Source of the DNA: Oscillospiraceae bacterium
GTDB lineage: Bacteria > Bacillota_A > Clostridia > Oscillospirales > Oscillospiraceae
Length of the DNA: 13,487 bases
Direction of reading: 5' to 3'
Assembly: GCA_017545325.1 (NCBI GenBank)
Contig: JAFWOX010000075.1
Location: 1-13,487 of the forward strand
Below are positions 6,970 to 13,294 of this stretch, one piece after another (the first letter of the stretch is position 1; each line of letters starts with the position of its first letter). Made by a program: the position numbers and the translations under genes. Below the pieces are notes generated by a model. That model was not told the DNA's origin. It saw only the letters and a list, made by a program, of their open reading frames with translations, and did not search any database.

Positions 6970-7000
6970 GGGGGCAGCCAGACGGCTGCCCCCGAAGTTT
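6970..7000 (+). terminator. Terminator between the convergent metal operon and the anti-sigma gene
   Basis: A perfect 10-bp stem GGGGGCAGCC / GGCTGCCCCC (6970-6979 and 6984-6993) with an AGAC loop is followed by GAAGTTTTG. The T-run is short and offset, but the stem is very stable. It closes the plus-strand operon. Its position 19 bases after the anti-sigma stop codon means it may also act on the minus strand, where no T-run follows. Confidence 0.72.
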
Positions 7001-7011
7001 TGTCGGTTTTC

Positions 7012-8433
7012 CTATACTGTCCGCTCCAGGTCCAGGACGATGCGGTCCCCCGCGGGAGGCGTCCATACCAGGCGCAGGGCGGTGACCTTGCCGAAATCCC
7101 CGTCGAAGGCGGCGTTATTCGCGGATTCCCGGGTGAAATCCAGACTCAGCGCGAACACCCGCTCCCCGGTCTCGGCGTCGTAAAAGCTCGTTTTGCCGCC
7201 GGTCCAGCTTATTCCAAGCACCGTGCCGTCCACGCAAAGATATGGAGCGATATCCCTCTGGTCCAGGAGCCGGTCATAGGCCCCCTTCAGTACCGAGGCC
7301 TTAATCCAGGCCCGGAGGTGCAGCTCCTCTTCGTTCCCCCACAGGGCCAGACTCCGGGTCTCCAGACGGTAGACCCCGTTGTCCGCTGCGTATTCCACCT
7401 CCTCCGGGGTGCAGTCCGCAAAGAGGCTTTCCCGGAGCGCCTGCCGGTCTTCCGCCGAGAGCTCCGGAACCTGGGTCTGTTCCATAGGCTGCTGAGGCTG
7501 CTTCGGAATCGGTCCCGTCTCCAGGGGGTATTCCACCCCGTCGATACGCAGGGCGACGATGCCCCGGATATCTACCGGCTGCCGGAACCAGGCGCTCATC
7601 ACGGCCACATCCTGCCGCACCGGGTCCGGCCGAAGCCCCGGGGAGTCAAAGATCTTCTGCTCCTCCTCTCCTTCCCGGTAGACGTACTCCAGCTTCCCCC
7701 GGAAGGGCTTGCCATTGCCCAGCTTTTTCATGTCCATCCCTGCCACGTCCGCCCGAAGTCCGAAGGGGGAGAGAACGATGTTGGAATAAACGCCATCCCC
7801 CTGCTCTTTGGAGATTTTCGCCAGGCAGGGCTTCAGCTCCGCCTCCGCCTCCAGATAGCCGGGGTTAAAGGTCTCCCCGGTATCGTAGTTTTTCAGGCCG
7901 AAGAGACGGAACCGTATGCGCCCCGTGTTCATCTGGCTTTCGTTGTACCAGAGATAGACCCACCGGTTGGGGTTCCCCTGGCCCGGATCGTCCCCGTCCA
8001 GGGGCTGGCGGACACCGCCCCCCAATTTCACAGGATAGCCCTCTTCCGTCAGGGGGGTGATCACGTGATCCGTGTCATCCCAATCCTCCAGGTTCCCCCG
8101 GAGCAGCTCCACGCTGTACACCAGGTAGGTATTGTATCCGTCCGTCACCGCCTCATGGAGGGTGAGCCGCAGACCTTCGTTTTCCACGGTCACGCCGATA
8201 TGGTTTACATAATCTTCAAAGGTCTCATACTTCTCCCCGGGGAAAAGGCGTTCTAGGAAGCCCGTCTCCCTGGCCGCCACCCCCAGCAGGGCCAGGAGAG
8301 CGATCACCGCCGCCAGGATGAGAGCGGCGCGGACGGGGCGGCTGAGCTTTCTCTTCGCCGGGGGGCTGAAAACGGTCTTCGCGTAACGGTCCTCCGTCTC
8401 GCCCATAGCCATGGCCAGTTCCAAAGCCGTCAT
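7012..8433 (-). CDS. Membrane-anchored anti-sigma factor, DUF4179-like
   Basis: Probable partner and inhibitor of the ECF sigma factor encoded just upstream. The 473-aa protein has a short cytosolic N-terminus (~31 residues, containing MGETEDRYAKTVFSPP, typical of this Firmicute group) and one membrane helix at about 32-53. A large external part of ~420 residues follows. There is no HxxxCxxC zinc-binding anti-sigma motif. The external part begins GEKYETFEDYVNHIGVTVEN, which resembles DUF4179-type sensor regions, and has a Pro/Gln-rich linker near residue 310-325 (PKQPQQPMEQ) separating two beta-rich halves. The ATG at 8433 overlaps the sigma stop (ATGA) and follows GAAGGAGGG. The signal it senses cannot be read from sequence. 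The DUF assignment is from recognition, not a search. Confidence 0.75.
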   Translation of the reverse strand: MTALELAMAMGETEDRYAKTVFSPPAKRKLSRPVRAALILAAVIALLALLGVAARETGFLERLFPGEKYETFEDYVNHIGVTVENEGLRLTLHEAVTDGYNTYLVYSVELLRGNLEDWDDTDHVITPLTEEGYPVKLGGGVRQPLDGDDPGQGNPNRWVYLWYNESQMNTGRIRFRLFGLKNYDTGETFNPGYLEAEAELKPCLAKISKEQGDGVYSNIVLSPFGLRADVAGMDMKKLGNGKPFRGKLEYVYREGEEEQKIFDSPGLRPDPVRQDVAVMSAWFRQPVDIRGIVALRIDGVEYPLETGPIPKQPQQPMEQTQVPELSAEDRQALRESLFADCTPEEVEYAADNGVYRLETRSLALWGNEEELHLRAWIKASVLKGAYDRLLDQRDIAPYLCVDGTVLGISWTGGKTSFYDAETGERVFALSLDFTRESANNAAFDGDFGKVTALRLVWTPPAGDRIVLDLERTV

Positions 8434-8987
8434 AGGTCGATTCCCTCCTTCTGCAAATAGTTTCGCAGCCCTTCCCGCAGTTTGCCCAGCTGCTTATGGA
8501 TGCCGCTTACGGATCTTCCCCGCTGCTTCGCCAGGTTTTCCAGGGTCTCAAAAGCCAGGTATCGCCGCAGGAACAGGTCTCTCTCCCCCTCCGAGAGACT
8601 TTCCAAAAAGCCGTTCAGGGCACGGGTGAGCTCCCGGCGCTGCACCTCGTCCTCCAGGCTCTCTCCGGAGACCACCTCCTCCAGTTCCTCCAGGACCAGA
8701 GGGGTCTCTCCCGCATAGCGTTTTGCGGTGTGGTCCCGCCGCCACCGGTCCAGGGCCAGATTCCGGCAGATTTTTGCCAGGAAGGGTCCAAGGGGGTCCG
8801 GTCTCTTGGGGGGAATGGCGTTCCAGGTCCGGAACCAGGTATCTGAGACGCACTCCTCGCTGTCCTCCGGGACGGCCAATATCCTCAGGGCCACGCTCCG
8901 GCAGAGGGGGCCGTACTTTCCATCCGATTCCGTGATGGCCCGCTCGTCCCGGTCCCAGTAGAGCTGTACGATTTCTCTGTCTTCCAC
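8430..8987 (-). CDS. ECF-type RNA polymerase sigma factor
   Basis: Directs RNA polymerase to a small regulon when released from its membrane inhibitor. From the proposed GTG start the protein is 185 aa. Region 2 spans about residues 5-92, with EECVSDTWFRTWNAI and the FLAKICRNLALDRWRR region 2.4-like stretch. An acidic linker follows at 100-115, then region 4 at 118-180 with LSEGERDLFLRRYL and the helix-turn-helix ETLENLAKQRGRSVSGIHKQLGKLREGL. The GTG at 8987 is chosen because AGGAGG (8995-9000) sits 7 bases upstream and the conserved part begins there; the frame stays open to an ATG at 9074 but that extension is not sigma-like. Stop overlaps the anti-sigma start. Confidence 0.88.
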   Translation of the reverse strand: MEDREIVQLYWDRDERAITESDGKYGPLCRSVALRILAVPEDSEECVSDTWFRTWNAIPPKRPDPLGPFLAKICRNLALDRWRRDHTAKRYAGETPLVLEELEEVVSGESLEDEVQRRELTRALNGFLESLSEGERDLFLRRYLAFETLENLAKQRGRSVSGIHKQLGKLREGLRNYLQKEGIDL

Positions 8988-9000
8988 TTCCTCGCCTCCT
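8985..9000 (-). promoter_or_regulatory. Ribosome binding site deciding the sigma factor start (GTG)
   Basis: Minus-strand AGGAGG (8995-9000) precedes GTG (8985-8987) with 7 bases between, the best Shine-Dalgarno match in this leader. It favours the GTG over the in-frame ATG at 9074, which would add 29 low-complexity basic residues. Confidence 0.7.
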
Positions 9001-9049
9001 TCACCCTTGATAACGGCTTTTTCCCCTCTTTTTTCACGATTCCGGGTTT

Positions 9050-9151
9050 TCACAAAAAATCCGCCTTTCCGCATCCGCTGCCGGATCTGTGGAGGGGCAG
9101 GCCTTGTTTTCCCATGCGCTTTATGGTCCGGCTTTGATATCGCCTGCTCAT
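9050..9151 (-). CDS. Possible small leader ORF (33 aa) upstream of the sigma factor
   Basis: ATG at 9149-9151 is preceded by AAAGGA with 6 bases of spacing. It opens a 33-codon frame beginning MSRRYQSRTIKRMGKQ, strongly basic and ending TGA at 9050-9052. It lies 62 bases before the sigma factor GTG on the same strand. I recognise no family. It might be a regulatory leader peptide or simply a chance frame with a good ribosome site. Confidence 0.25.
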   Translation of the reverse strand: MSRRYQSRTIKRMGKQGLPLHRSGSGCGKADFL

Positions 9152-9214
9152 GTTTTTTCCTTTGTAAATATCCTACTCAAAAGCGGACCGAAAGGCAAGG
9201 GACAGCGGACATAC

Positions 9215-9237
9215 TGCGGGGATCCCGCACCCTTTTT
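9215..9237 (+). terminator. Weak terminator-like hairpin in the sigma/racemase-like intergenic region
   Basis: TGCGGG-GAT-CCCGCA (9215-9229) is followed by CCC and five T residues (9233-9237). The stem is short, but the plus-strand arrangement is terminator-like. No plus-strand gene ends here, so a short unannotated RNA or a relic would be needed to explain it. Confidence 0.3.
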
Positions 9238-9242
9238 CCGGC

Positions 9243-9274
9243 GGGGACGCTTCCGCGCGGCGTCCCCAGTTTTC
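9243..9274 (+). terminator. Second GC-rich hairpin with trailing T residues
   Basis: GGGGACGC (9243-9250) pairs with GCGTCCCC (9260-9267) around a 9-base loop, followed by AGTTTTCT. It stands 14-20 bases upstream of the -35 box of the next promoter. It could end a short plus-strand transcript or act as a structural or binding element; evidence for either is thin. Confidence 0.3.
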
Positions 9275-9287
9275 TCTTGCGCTTTCG

Positions 9288-9316
9288 TTGACTGAAACGC
9301 AAAAAACGCGTATACT
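9288..9316 (+). promoter_or_regulatory. Sigma-A promoter of the racemase-like/mutL operon
   Basis: TTGACT (9288-9293) and TATACT (9311-9316) with a 17-bp spacer, each one mismatch from consensus. The predicted start is near 9323, about 20-25 bases before the first codon. Confidence 0.82.
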
Positions 9317-9334
9317 AAAGGATACAGAAGAAAT

Positions 9335-9351
9335 AAGGGGGGATGAGCTTG
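9335..9351 (+). promoter_or_regulatory. Ribosome binding site with ambiguous start (ATG 9343 or TTG 9349)
   Basis: AAGGGGGG (9335-9342) abuts the ATG at 9343 with no spacer, but stands 6 bases from an in-frame TTG at 9349. By spacing the TTG is the better start, shortening the protein by two residues. The ATG is kept as the nominal start because it is the conventional codon. Confidence 0.5.
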
Positions 9352-10440
9352 CGTTCTCTGCAGATCGACAAAAACGGCCTGCGGTTCAACCTGAACGAGA
9401 TCCGGGCCAGAGCGGGCAGCGCAGACATCGTGGCGGATCTCAGCGGCGATGGCCAGGGGGTCGGCCTCCTGCGCATGGCCCGCTTCCTTCAGGAGGAGGG
9501 ACTGGGCAGCTTCGCCGTGAGCGAGCCCCAGGATGCGGCGCTTCTCCGCCGCAGCGGCTTTTCCGAGGAACGGATCCTGATGCTCCGCAGCATCACCAAC
9601 CAGGGGCAGATCAGCGAGCTTCTGGACGCGGGCGTGACCTTTACCCTGGGCTCCTATGAGGCGGGGATCGCGCTGAACGCCCTGGCGGGGGAGCGGCGCA
9701 CGGTGGCGGAGGCCCGGATCCGCATCGACTCCGGCCTGGGCCAGTACGGCTTTCTTCCCCGGGAGACGGACAAGATGCTCACCCTGTACCGGCAGATGCC
9801 GAATATCGCCATCACCGGCCTGTACACTCTGCCCGCCTCCACCAACATCCTCTCCGAGACCCAGAAGCAGGTTGAGGATTTCATGACCGCCGCCCGGACC
9901 CTCCAGAACCAGGGGGTGAATACCGGCATCCTGATGGCGCTGGATTCCGCCGCCCTGTTCCGGGGAGAATTCGGGGAGCAGAGCGCCGTCTGCGTCGGCC
10001 CCGCCCTGATCGGCAGGATCCCGGTAAAGGCTGGCTCCGGGCTCGCCAAGGTCGGGGTGCTGGAGGCCTCCCTGGAGGAACTGAACTGGCTGGATAAGGG
10101 CACCCGGATCGGCGCGGGCAAGGGCGTCACCCTGAAGAAGACCACCCGGGTCGCGGTGCTGGACGTGGGCTGGTTCAACGGCGTCGGCACCCTTCGGCCC
10201 GACGACCGGGTGGAGCCCATCCTGCTGGGCAGGGTGAAAGCCGGCCTGGCCAGGAAGACCGCCTTCTCCCCCGTATTCCGGGTCAACGGGAAAAGAGCCC
10301 GGGTCCTGGGGCAGGTGGGCATGACCGGCCTGGTCCTGGACGTGACCCGATGCAACCCCGTCCCCGGGGACACGGCCACCCTGGAGGTGGACCCCCGGTA
10401 TATCCGGGGGGTGCCCGTAAAGATGAGTGAAGGCGAATGA
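9343..10440 (+). CDS. Alanine racemase-like protein lacking the catalytic and PLP-binding residues
   Basis: 365 aa with the two-domain layout of alanine racemase. The fold-III barrel half includes EEGLGSFAVSEPQDAALLRRSG (49-72), RIDSGLGQYGF (127-137) and MALDSAALF (198-206). The C-terminal beta domain contains TTRVAVLDVGWFNG (267-280), VNGKRARVLGQVGM (314-327) and PGDTATLEV (341-349). Against the family pattern, the PLP lysine motif (VVKANAYGHG type) reads IVADLSGDGQG (29-39) with no lysine. The KVDTGMGRLG arginine and carbamylated lysine become Gln134 and Arg127. The FTHFA histidine is lost at YTLPA. The RPGIALYG arginine is Cys or Val near 217-218. The catalytic tyrosine of GYADGY is Trp277. 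Racemase activity is therefore unlikely; a ligand-binding or structural role is inferred. It overlaps mutL by ATGA. Confidence 0.82.
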   Translation: MSLRSLQIDKNGLRFNLNEIRARAGSADIVADLSGDGQGVGLLRMARFLQEEGLGSFAVSEPQDAALLRRSGFSEERILMLRSITNQGQISELLDAGVTFTLGSYEAGIALNALAGERRTVAEARIRIDSGLGQYGFLPRETDKMLTLYRQMPNIAITGLYTLPASTNILSETQKQVEDFMTAARTLQNQGVNTGILMALDSAALFRGEFGEQSAVCVGPALIGRIPVKAGSGLAKVGVLEASLEELNWLDKGTRIGAGKGVTLKKTTRVAVLDVGWFNGVGTLRPDDRVEPILLGRVKAGLARKTAFSPVFRVNGKRARVLGQVGMTGLVLDVTRCNPVPGDTATLEVDPRYIRGVPVKMSEGE

Positions 10441-12356
10441 ATATCATCCACAAGCTTGATCCCCATGTGGCGGATCTGATCGCCGCCGGAGAGGTGGTGG
10501 AGCGCCCCGCCTCCGTGGTGAAGGAGCTGCTGGAAAACAGCTTCGACGCGGGAGCCACCCAGGTGACGGTGGAGATCCAGCGGGGAGGCATGGGCCTCAT
10601 CCGGGTGACGGACAACGGCTGCGGCATGAGTCCGGAGGACGCGGGCACCGCCTTCCTCCGCCATGCCACCAGCAAGCTCCGGGACGCCCGGGGCCTGGAG
10701 GCCATCGGCACCCTGGGCTTCCGGGGAGAGGCGCTGGCGGCCATCGCCGCCGTCTCCCGGATCCAGCTCCTCACCCGGGAGCGGGGCGCCCAGGAGGGCA
10801 CCGTGCTCACCCTGGAGGCGGGAGAGGAGATCTCCCGCTCCCCCGCCGGTTGCCCGGAGGGGACCACCATCCTGGTTCGGGACCTGTTTTACAATACCCC
10901 CGCCCGGCTGAAATTCATGCGGAAGGATTCCGCAGAGGGGGCCGGCGTCACCGCCGCCGCCCTGAGCTGCGCCATGAGCCATCCCCACGTGGCGGTGCGG
11001 TATCTCCGGGAGGGGAAGGAGGAATTCCATACCCCGGGCAACGGCCGGCTGGACGCCGTCATCTATTCCCTCCTGGGGCGCGACTTTGCCAAAACCATGC
11101 TCCCCGCCCAGGGCTCCGGGGAGGGGATCACGGTGGAGGGGTACATCTGTCCCCCCGCAAACGCCCGGGGCAACCGGAAGCAGCAGTTTTTCTTCGTCAA
11201 CGGAAGATATGTGAAATCCATCCTGCTCCAGACCGCTCTGGAGCAGGCCTATAAGAACCAGCTCTTTACCGGGCGCTTCCCCGCCTGCGTCCTGTTCCTG
11301 GAGCTCCGGCGCAGCGCCGTGGACGTAAACGTTCACCCCGCAAAAACCGAGGTCCGCTTCCTGCAGGAGCGGCAGGTCTTCGACGCGGTGTACCGCAGCG
11401 TTCAGGCCGCCCTGCGAGGGGAGGCCGCCCAGCCGGAGCTGCATCTGCCGAAGCCGGAGGAGCCTGAGCCGGGAGCGGAGGCGGAGGTGCGGGAGGAACC
11501 CGCGCAGACCGCGAGGCCGAAGGCGGCGGTGCCCGTCACCGGACGGGTCTACAGCCGGGAGAGCGTACCCAAGGCGCCTCCGGCGGATATGCCGAAGATC
11601 GTGGAGCAGCTGGTTTTCCGCCAGCCCGCTGCGGAATACGGCCGGGAGGAGCCCCCCCGGGAGGAGGTCCCGGTGCACCGGGTGGATCTGACGGAGCCCC
11701 CCGCCCCGTCCAGGCCGCCGGAGCCCGCGCCGGCTCCGGAGAAGGAACCGGAGAAGGCGCCGGAGCCGCCCCGGGAAAAGCCCCTGCCCCCCTACCGCAT
11801 CCTGGGAGAGGCCTTCCGGGAATACGCGGTGGTGGAGACGGAGGAGGGACTTCTGCTCATCGACAAGCATGCCGCCCATGAGCGCATCCTCTTCGACCGG
11901 CTGAAGGCCGGGGAACGGGGACCCATGAGCCAGCTGCTTCTGGAACCCCAGGTGGTCAAGCCCGGGGCGGAGGACGCCGCCCTGCTTCTGGACCACCTCC
12001 CCCTGCTGGAGGAGCTGGGGCTGGAGGCGGAGGATTTTGGCGGCGGAGCATTGCTGGTGCGCCGTATGCCGGAGGGCGTCAGCCCGGAGGACTGCGCCGC
12101 CCTGCTGGAGGATACGGCGGAGGCCCTGCGCCTGGGCAGGCGGCCCGGCAGCCTGGGCCAGCGGGACGAGGTCCTGGCCTCCATGGCCTGCAAGGCGGCG
12201 GTGAAGGCGGGGATGGACGGGGAACTGTGGGAGCTGATCCCCGTGGTGGAGGCCGTCCTCTCCGGGCGGGTGAAATACTGCCCCCACGGCAGACCCGTCT
12301 CCATGCTCCTCACCAGGGCGCAGCTGGACAGGAATTTCAAGCGCACCGGCGGCTAA
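10437..12356 (+). CDS. mutL: DNA mismatch repair protein MutL (endonuclease type)
   Basis: Links mismatch recognition by MutS to strand incision. 639 aa. The N-terminal GHKL ATPase has KELLENSFDAGA (E30, N34), DNGCGM (59-64), HATSK (76-80), GFRGEAL (94-100) and DLFYNTPAR. A Pro/Glu/Ala-rich linker covers roughly residues 330-448. The C-terminal dimer/endonuclease domain has DKHAAHERILFD (476-487), ACKAAVKA (584-591) and CPHGRP (615-620), so it is the metal-dependent nicking type used in bacteria without MutH/Dam. The consensus DQHA(X)2E(X)4E is altered to K477 and D487. QLLLEP (499-504) fits the beta-clamp binding motif. The ATG at 10437 overlaps the preceding stop. mutS, the usual upstream neighbour, is not in the window. 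Confidence 0.97.
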   Translation: MNIIHKLDPHVADLIAAGEVVERPASVVKELLENSFDAGATQVTVEIQRGGMGLIRVTDNGCGMSPEDAGTAFLRHATSKLRDARGLEAIGTLGFRGEALAAIAAVSRIQLLTRERGAQEGTVLTLEAGEEISRSPAGCPEGTTILVRDLFYNTPARLKFMRKDSAEGAGVTAAALSCAMSHPHVAVRYLREGKEEFHTPGNGRLDAVIYSLLGRDFAKTMLPAQGSGEGITVEGYICPPANARGNRKQQFFFVNGRYVKSILLQTALEQAYKNQLFTGRFPACVLFLELRRSAVDVNVHPAKTEVRFLQERQVFDAVYRSVQAALRGEAAQPELHLPKPEEPEPGAEAEVREEPAQTARPKAAVPVTGRVYSRESVPKAPPADMPKIVEQLVFRQPAAEYGREEPPREEVPVHRVDLTEPPAPSRPPEPAPAPEKEPEKAPEPPREKPLPPYRILGEAFREYAVVETEEGLLLIDKHAAHERILFDRLKAGERGPMSQLLLEPQVVKPGAEDAALLLDHLPLLEELGLEAEDFGGGALLVRRMPEGVSPEDCAALLEDTAEALRLGRRPGSLGQRDEVLASMACKAAVKAGMDGELWELIPVVEAVLSGRVKYCPHGRPVSMLLTRAQLDRNFKRTGG

Positions 12357-12392
12357 GGCCGGGATACTTTGCCGAAGCAGGTGATCGAATTG

Positions 12393-13235
12393 ATGATGGA
12401 CGACAGCTTCTTCTGGTTCAGGCGGAACCGGATCTCCATCCCCGGGGTGCGGGGAGAGCATCTTTTCCTGCATATCACGGATACCCATATCAACGCCGCG
12501 GACGAAGAGAGTTCTCCCGAGGAGCGGGCGGAATCGGAAAAGCAGGAGACCATGTGGGCCTCCTTCAAGGAGAAATTCGCCCGGGGGCAGCTGCCCTTCT
12601 CCGTGGGGAACGACGAGCCCTACGGGGATCCCCAGCGGATCACCACCCTGGAGGCCTTTGAGAAGCAGCTCGCCCTGGCGGAGGAGCTGAAGCCGGAGGC
12701 CCTGCTCCTCTCCGGGGACAACCTGGAGCGCATGCACGGCGCCGGGGAACGGTACCTGAGGCGGAAGCTCGCCGCCTACAGCGGGAAATTCCTCTGCGTT
12801 CCCGGGAACCATGAGGCGCCGGCCTGCGACGGTTGCTGGGCGCCCGGGGTTCGCACCCTGGATTTCGACGGCTTCCGGATCGCCGCGGTGGACAACAGCC
12901 GGAAGACCGTCTCCCGGGAGGATTTGGACGCCCTCCATGCTCTCTGCGATGAGGGCACGCCCCTGATCATCCTCTGCCATGTGCCCATTTGTACCCTCTG
13001 CTGCAAGGAGGAGCTCCATCGGGTGATGGACTATTTCTACATCGACGAGGAAACGGCGGACGAGAACGGGAAGGAATTCGTGGAACTCTGCGAAAAGAAC
13101 GACACCGTCAAGGCCGTGCTCTGCGGCCATGTTCACGGGTATCACGCCACGGAGCTGGTCCCCGGCAAACCCCAGATCATCGGGTCACAGGGGATGGCCG
13201 GAGCCGTACATCTCTTTACGGTGGCCGGAGAATAG
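12393..13235 (+). CDS. Calcineurin-like metallophosphoesterase
   Basis: A two-metal phosphoesterase of about 280 aa; substrate unknown. The motif series is complete: ITDTHIN (D30, H32), SGDN (D109), GNHE (N139, H140), CHVP (H196) and GHVHGYH (H246, H248). Between the first two motifs is an unusually long charged insertion (~75 residues, 35-105). No signal peptide or membrane helix, so probably cytosolic. The ATG at 12393 is preferred because AGGTGAT lies about 8 bases upstream; the frame is open to a TTG at 12369 with only a weak site. It starts 36 bases after mutL and is probably cotranscribed. A link to DNA repair is not shown by sequence; it could be a general cyclic-nucleotide or phosphoprotein phosphatase. 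Confidence 0.85.
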   Translation: MMDDSFFWFRRNRISIPGVRGEHLFLHITDTHINAADEESSPEERAESEKQETMWASFKEKFARGQLPFSVGNDEPYGDPQRITTLEAFEKQLALAEELKPEALLLSGDNLERMHGAGERYLRRKLAAYSGKFLCVPGNHEAPACDGCWAPGVRTLDFDGFRIAAVDNSRKTVSREDLDALHALCDEGTPLIILCHVPICTLCCKEELHRVMDYFYIDEETADENGKEFVELCEKNDTVKAVLCGHVHGYHATELVPGKPQIIGSQGMAGAVHLFTVAGE

Positions 13236-13251
13236 GCCCGGAATCGATTTG

Positions 13252-13286
13252 GGGGGTGGAGCCGTTTGGCTCCACCCCCTGGTTTA
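13252..13286 (+). terminator. Terminator after the mutL operon
   Basis: A perfect 12-bp stem GGGGGTGGAGCC / GGCTCCACCCCC (13252-13263 and 13268-13279) with a GTTT loop, then TGGTTTAT. It follows the phosphoesterase stop by 16 bases and lies 15 bases beyond the stop of the convergent ABC gene. It could therefore serve both, though the minus side has no T-run. Confidence 0.8.
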
Positions 13287-13294
13287 TCCTTCGC

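Larger units (their letters stand above)
9001..9342. other. Intergenic region between the divergent sigma factor and the racemase-like gene
   Basis: About 355 bases without a long gene, more AT-rich than its surroundings on the left half. It contains the possible 33-aa leader ORF on the minus strand, a small inverted repeat ATCCG-CTGC-CGGAT (9072-9085), two GC-rich hairpins (9215-9229 and 9243-9267), and the promoter and ribosome site for the plus-strand gene. No convincing sigma-A promoter was found for the sigma factor on the minus strand, which could mean it depends on itself or another sigma. Confidence 0.5.

Noticed and set aside
8988..9074. N-terminal extension of the sigma factor to the ATG at 9074
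   Set aside because: The added residues are basic and unlike sigma region 1/2, and a strong AGGAGG with ideal spacing serves the GTG at 8987.
9215..9240. T-box-like sequence on the minus strand (AGGGTGCGGGATCCCCGC)
   Set aside because: It lacks the conserved GGTGGNACCGCG core and specifier stem, and it precedes a sigma factor rather than an amino-acid or tRNA-synthetase gene.
9001..9275. 6S RNA or another known structured RNA
   Set aside because: No long paired rod with a central bubble could be drawn on either strand; only short separate hairpins.
9654..13145. A 1163-codon open frame on the minus strand covering mutL and its neighbours
   Set aside because: It runs antisense to three clear genes, is rich in Gly, Pro, Leu, His and Gln as expected of a GC-rich shadow frame, and shows no domain I recognise.
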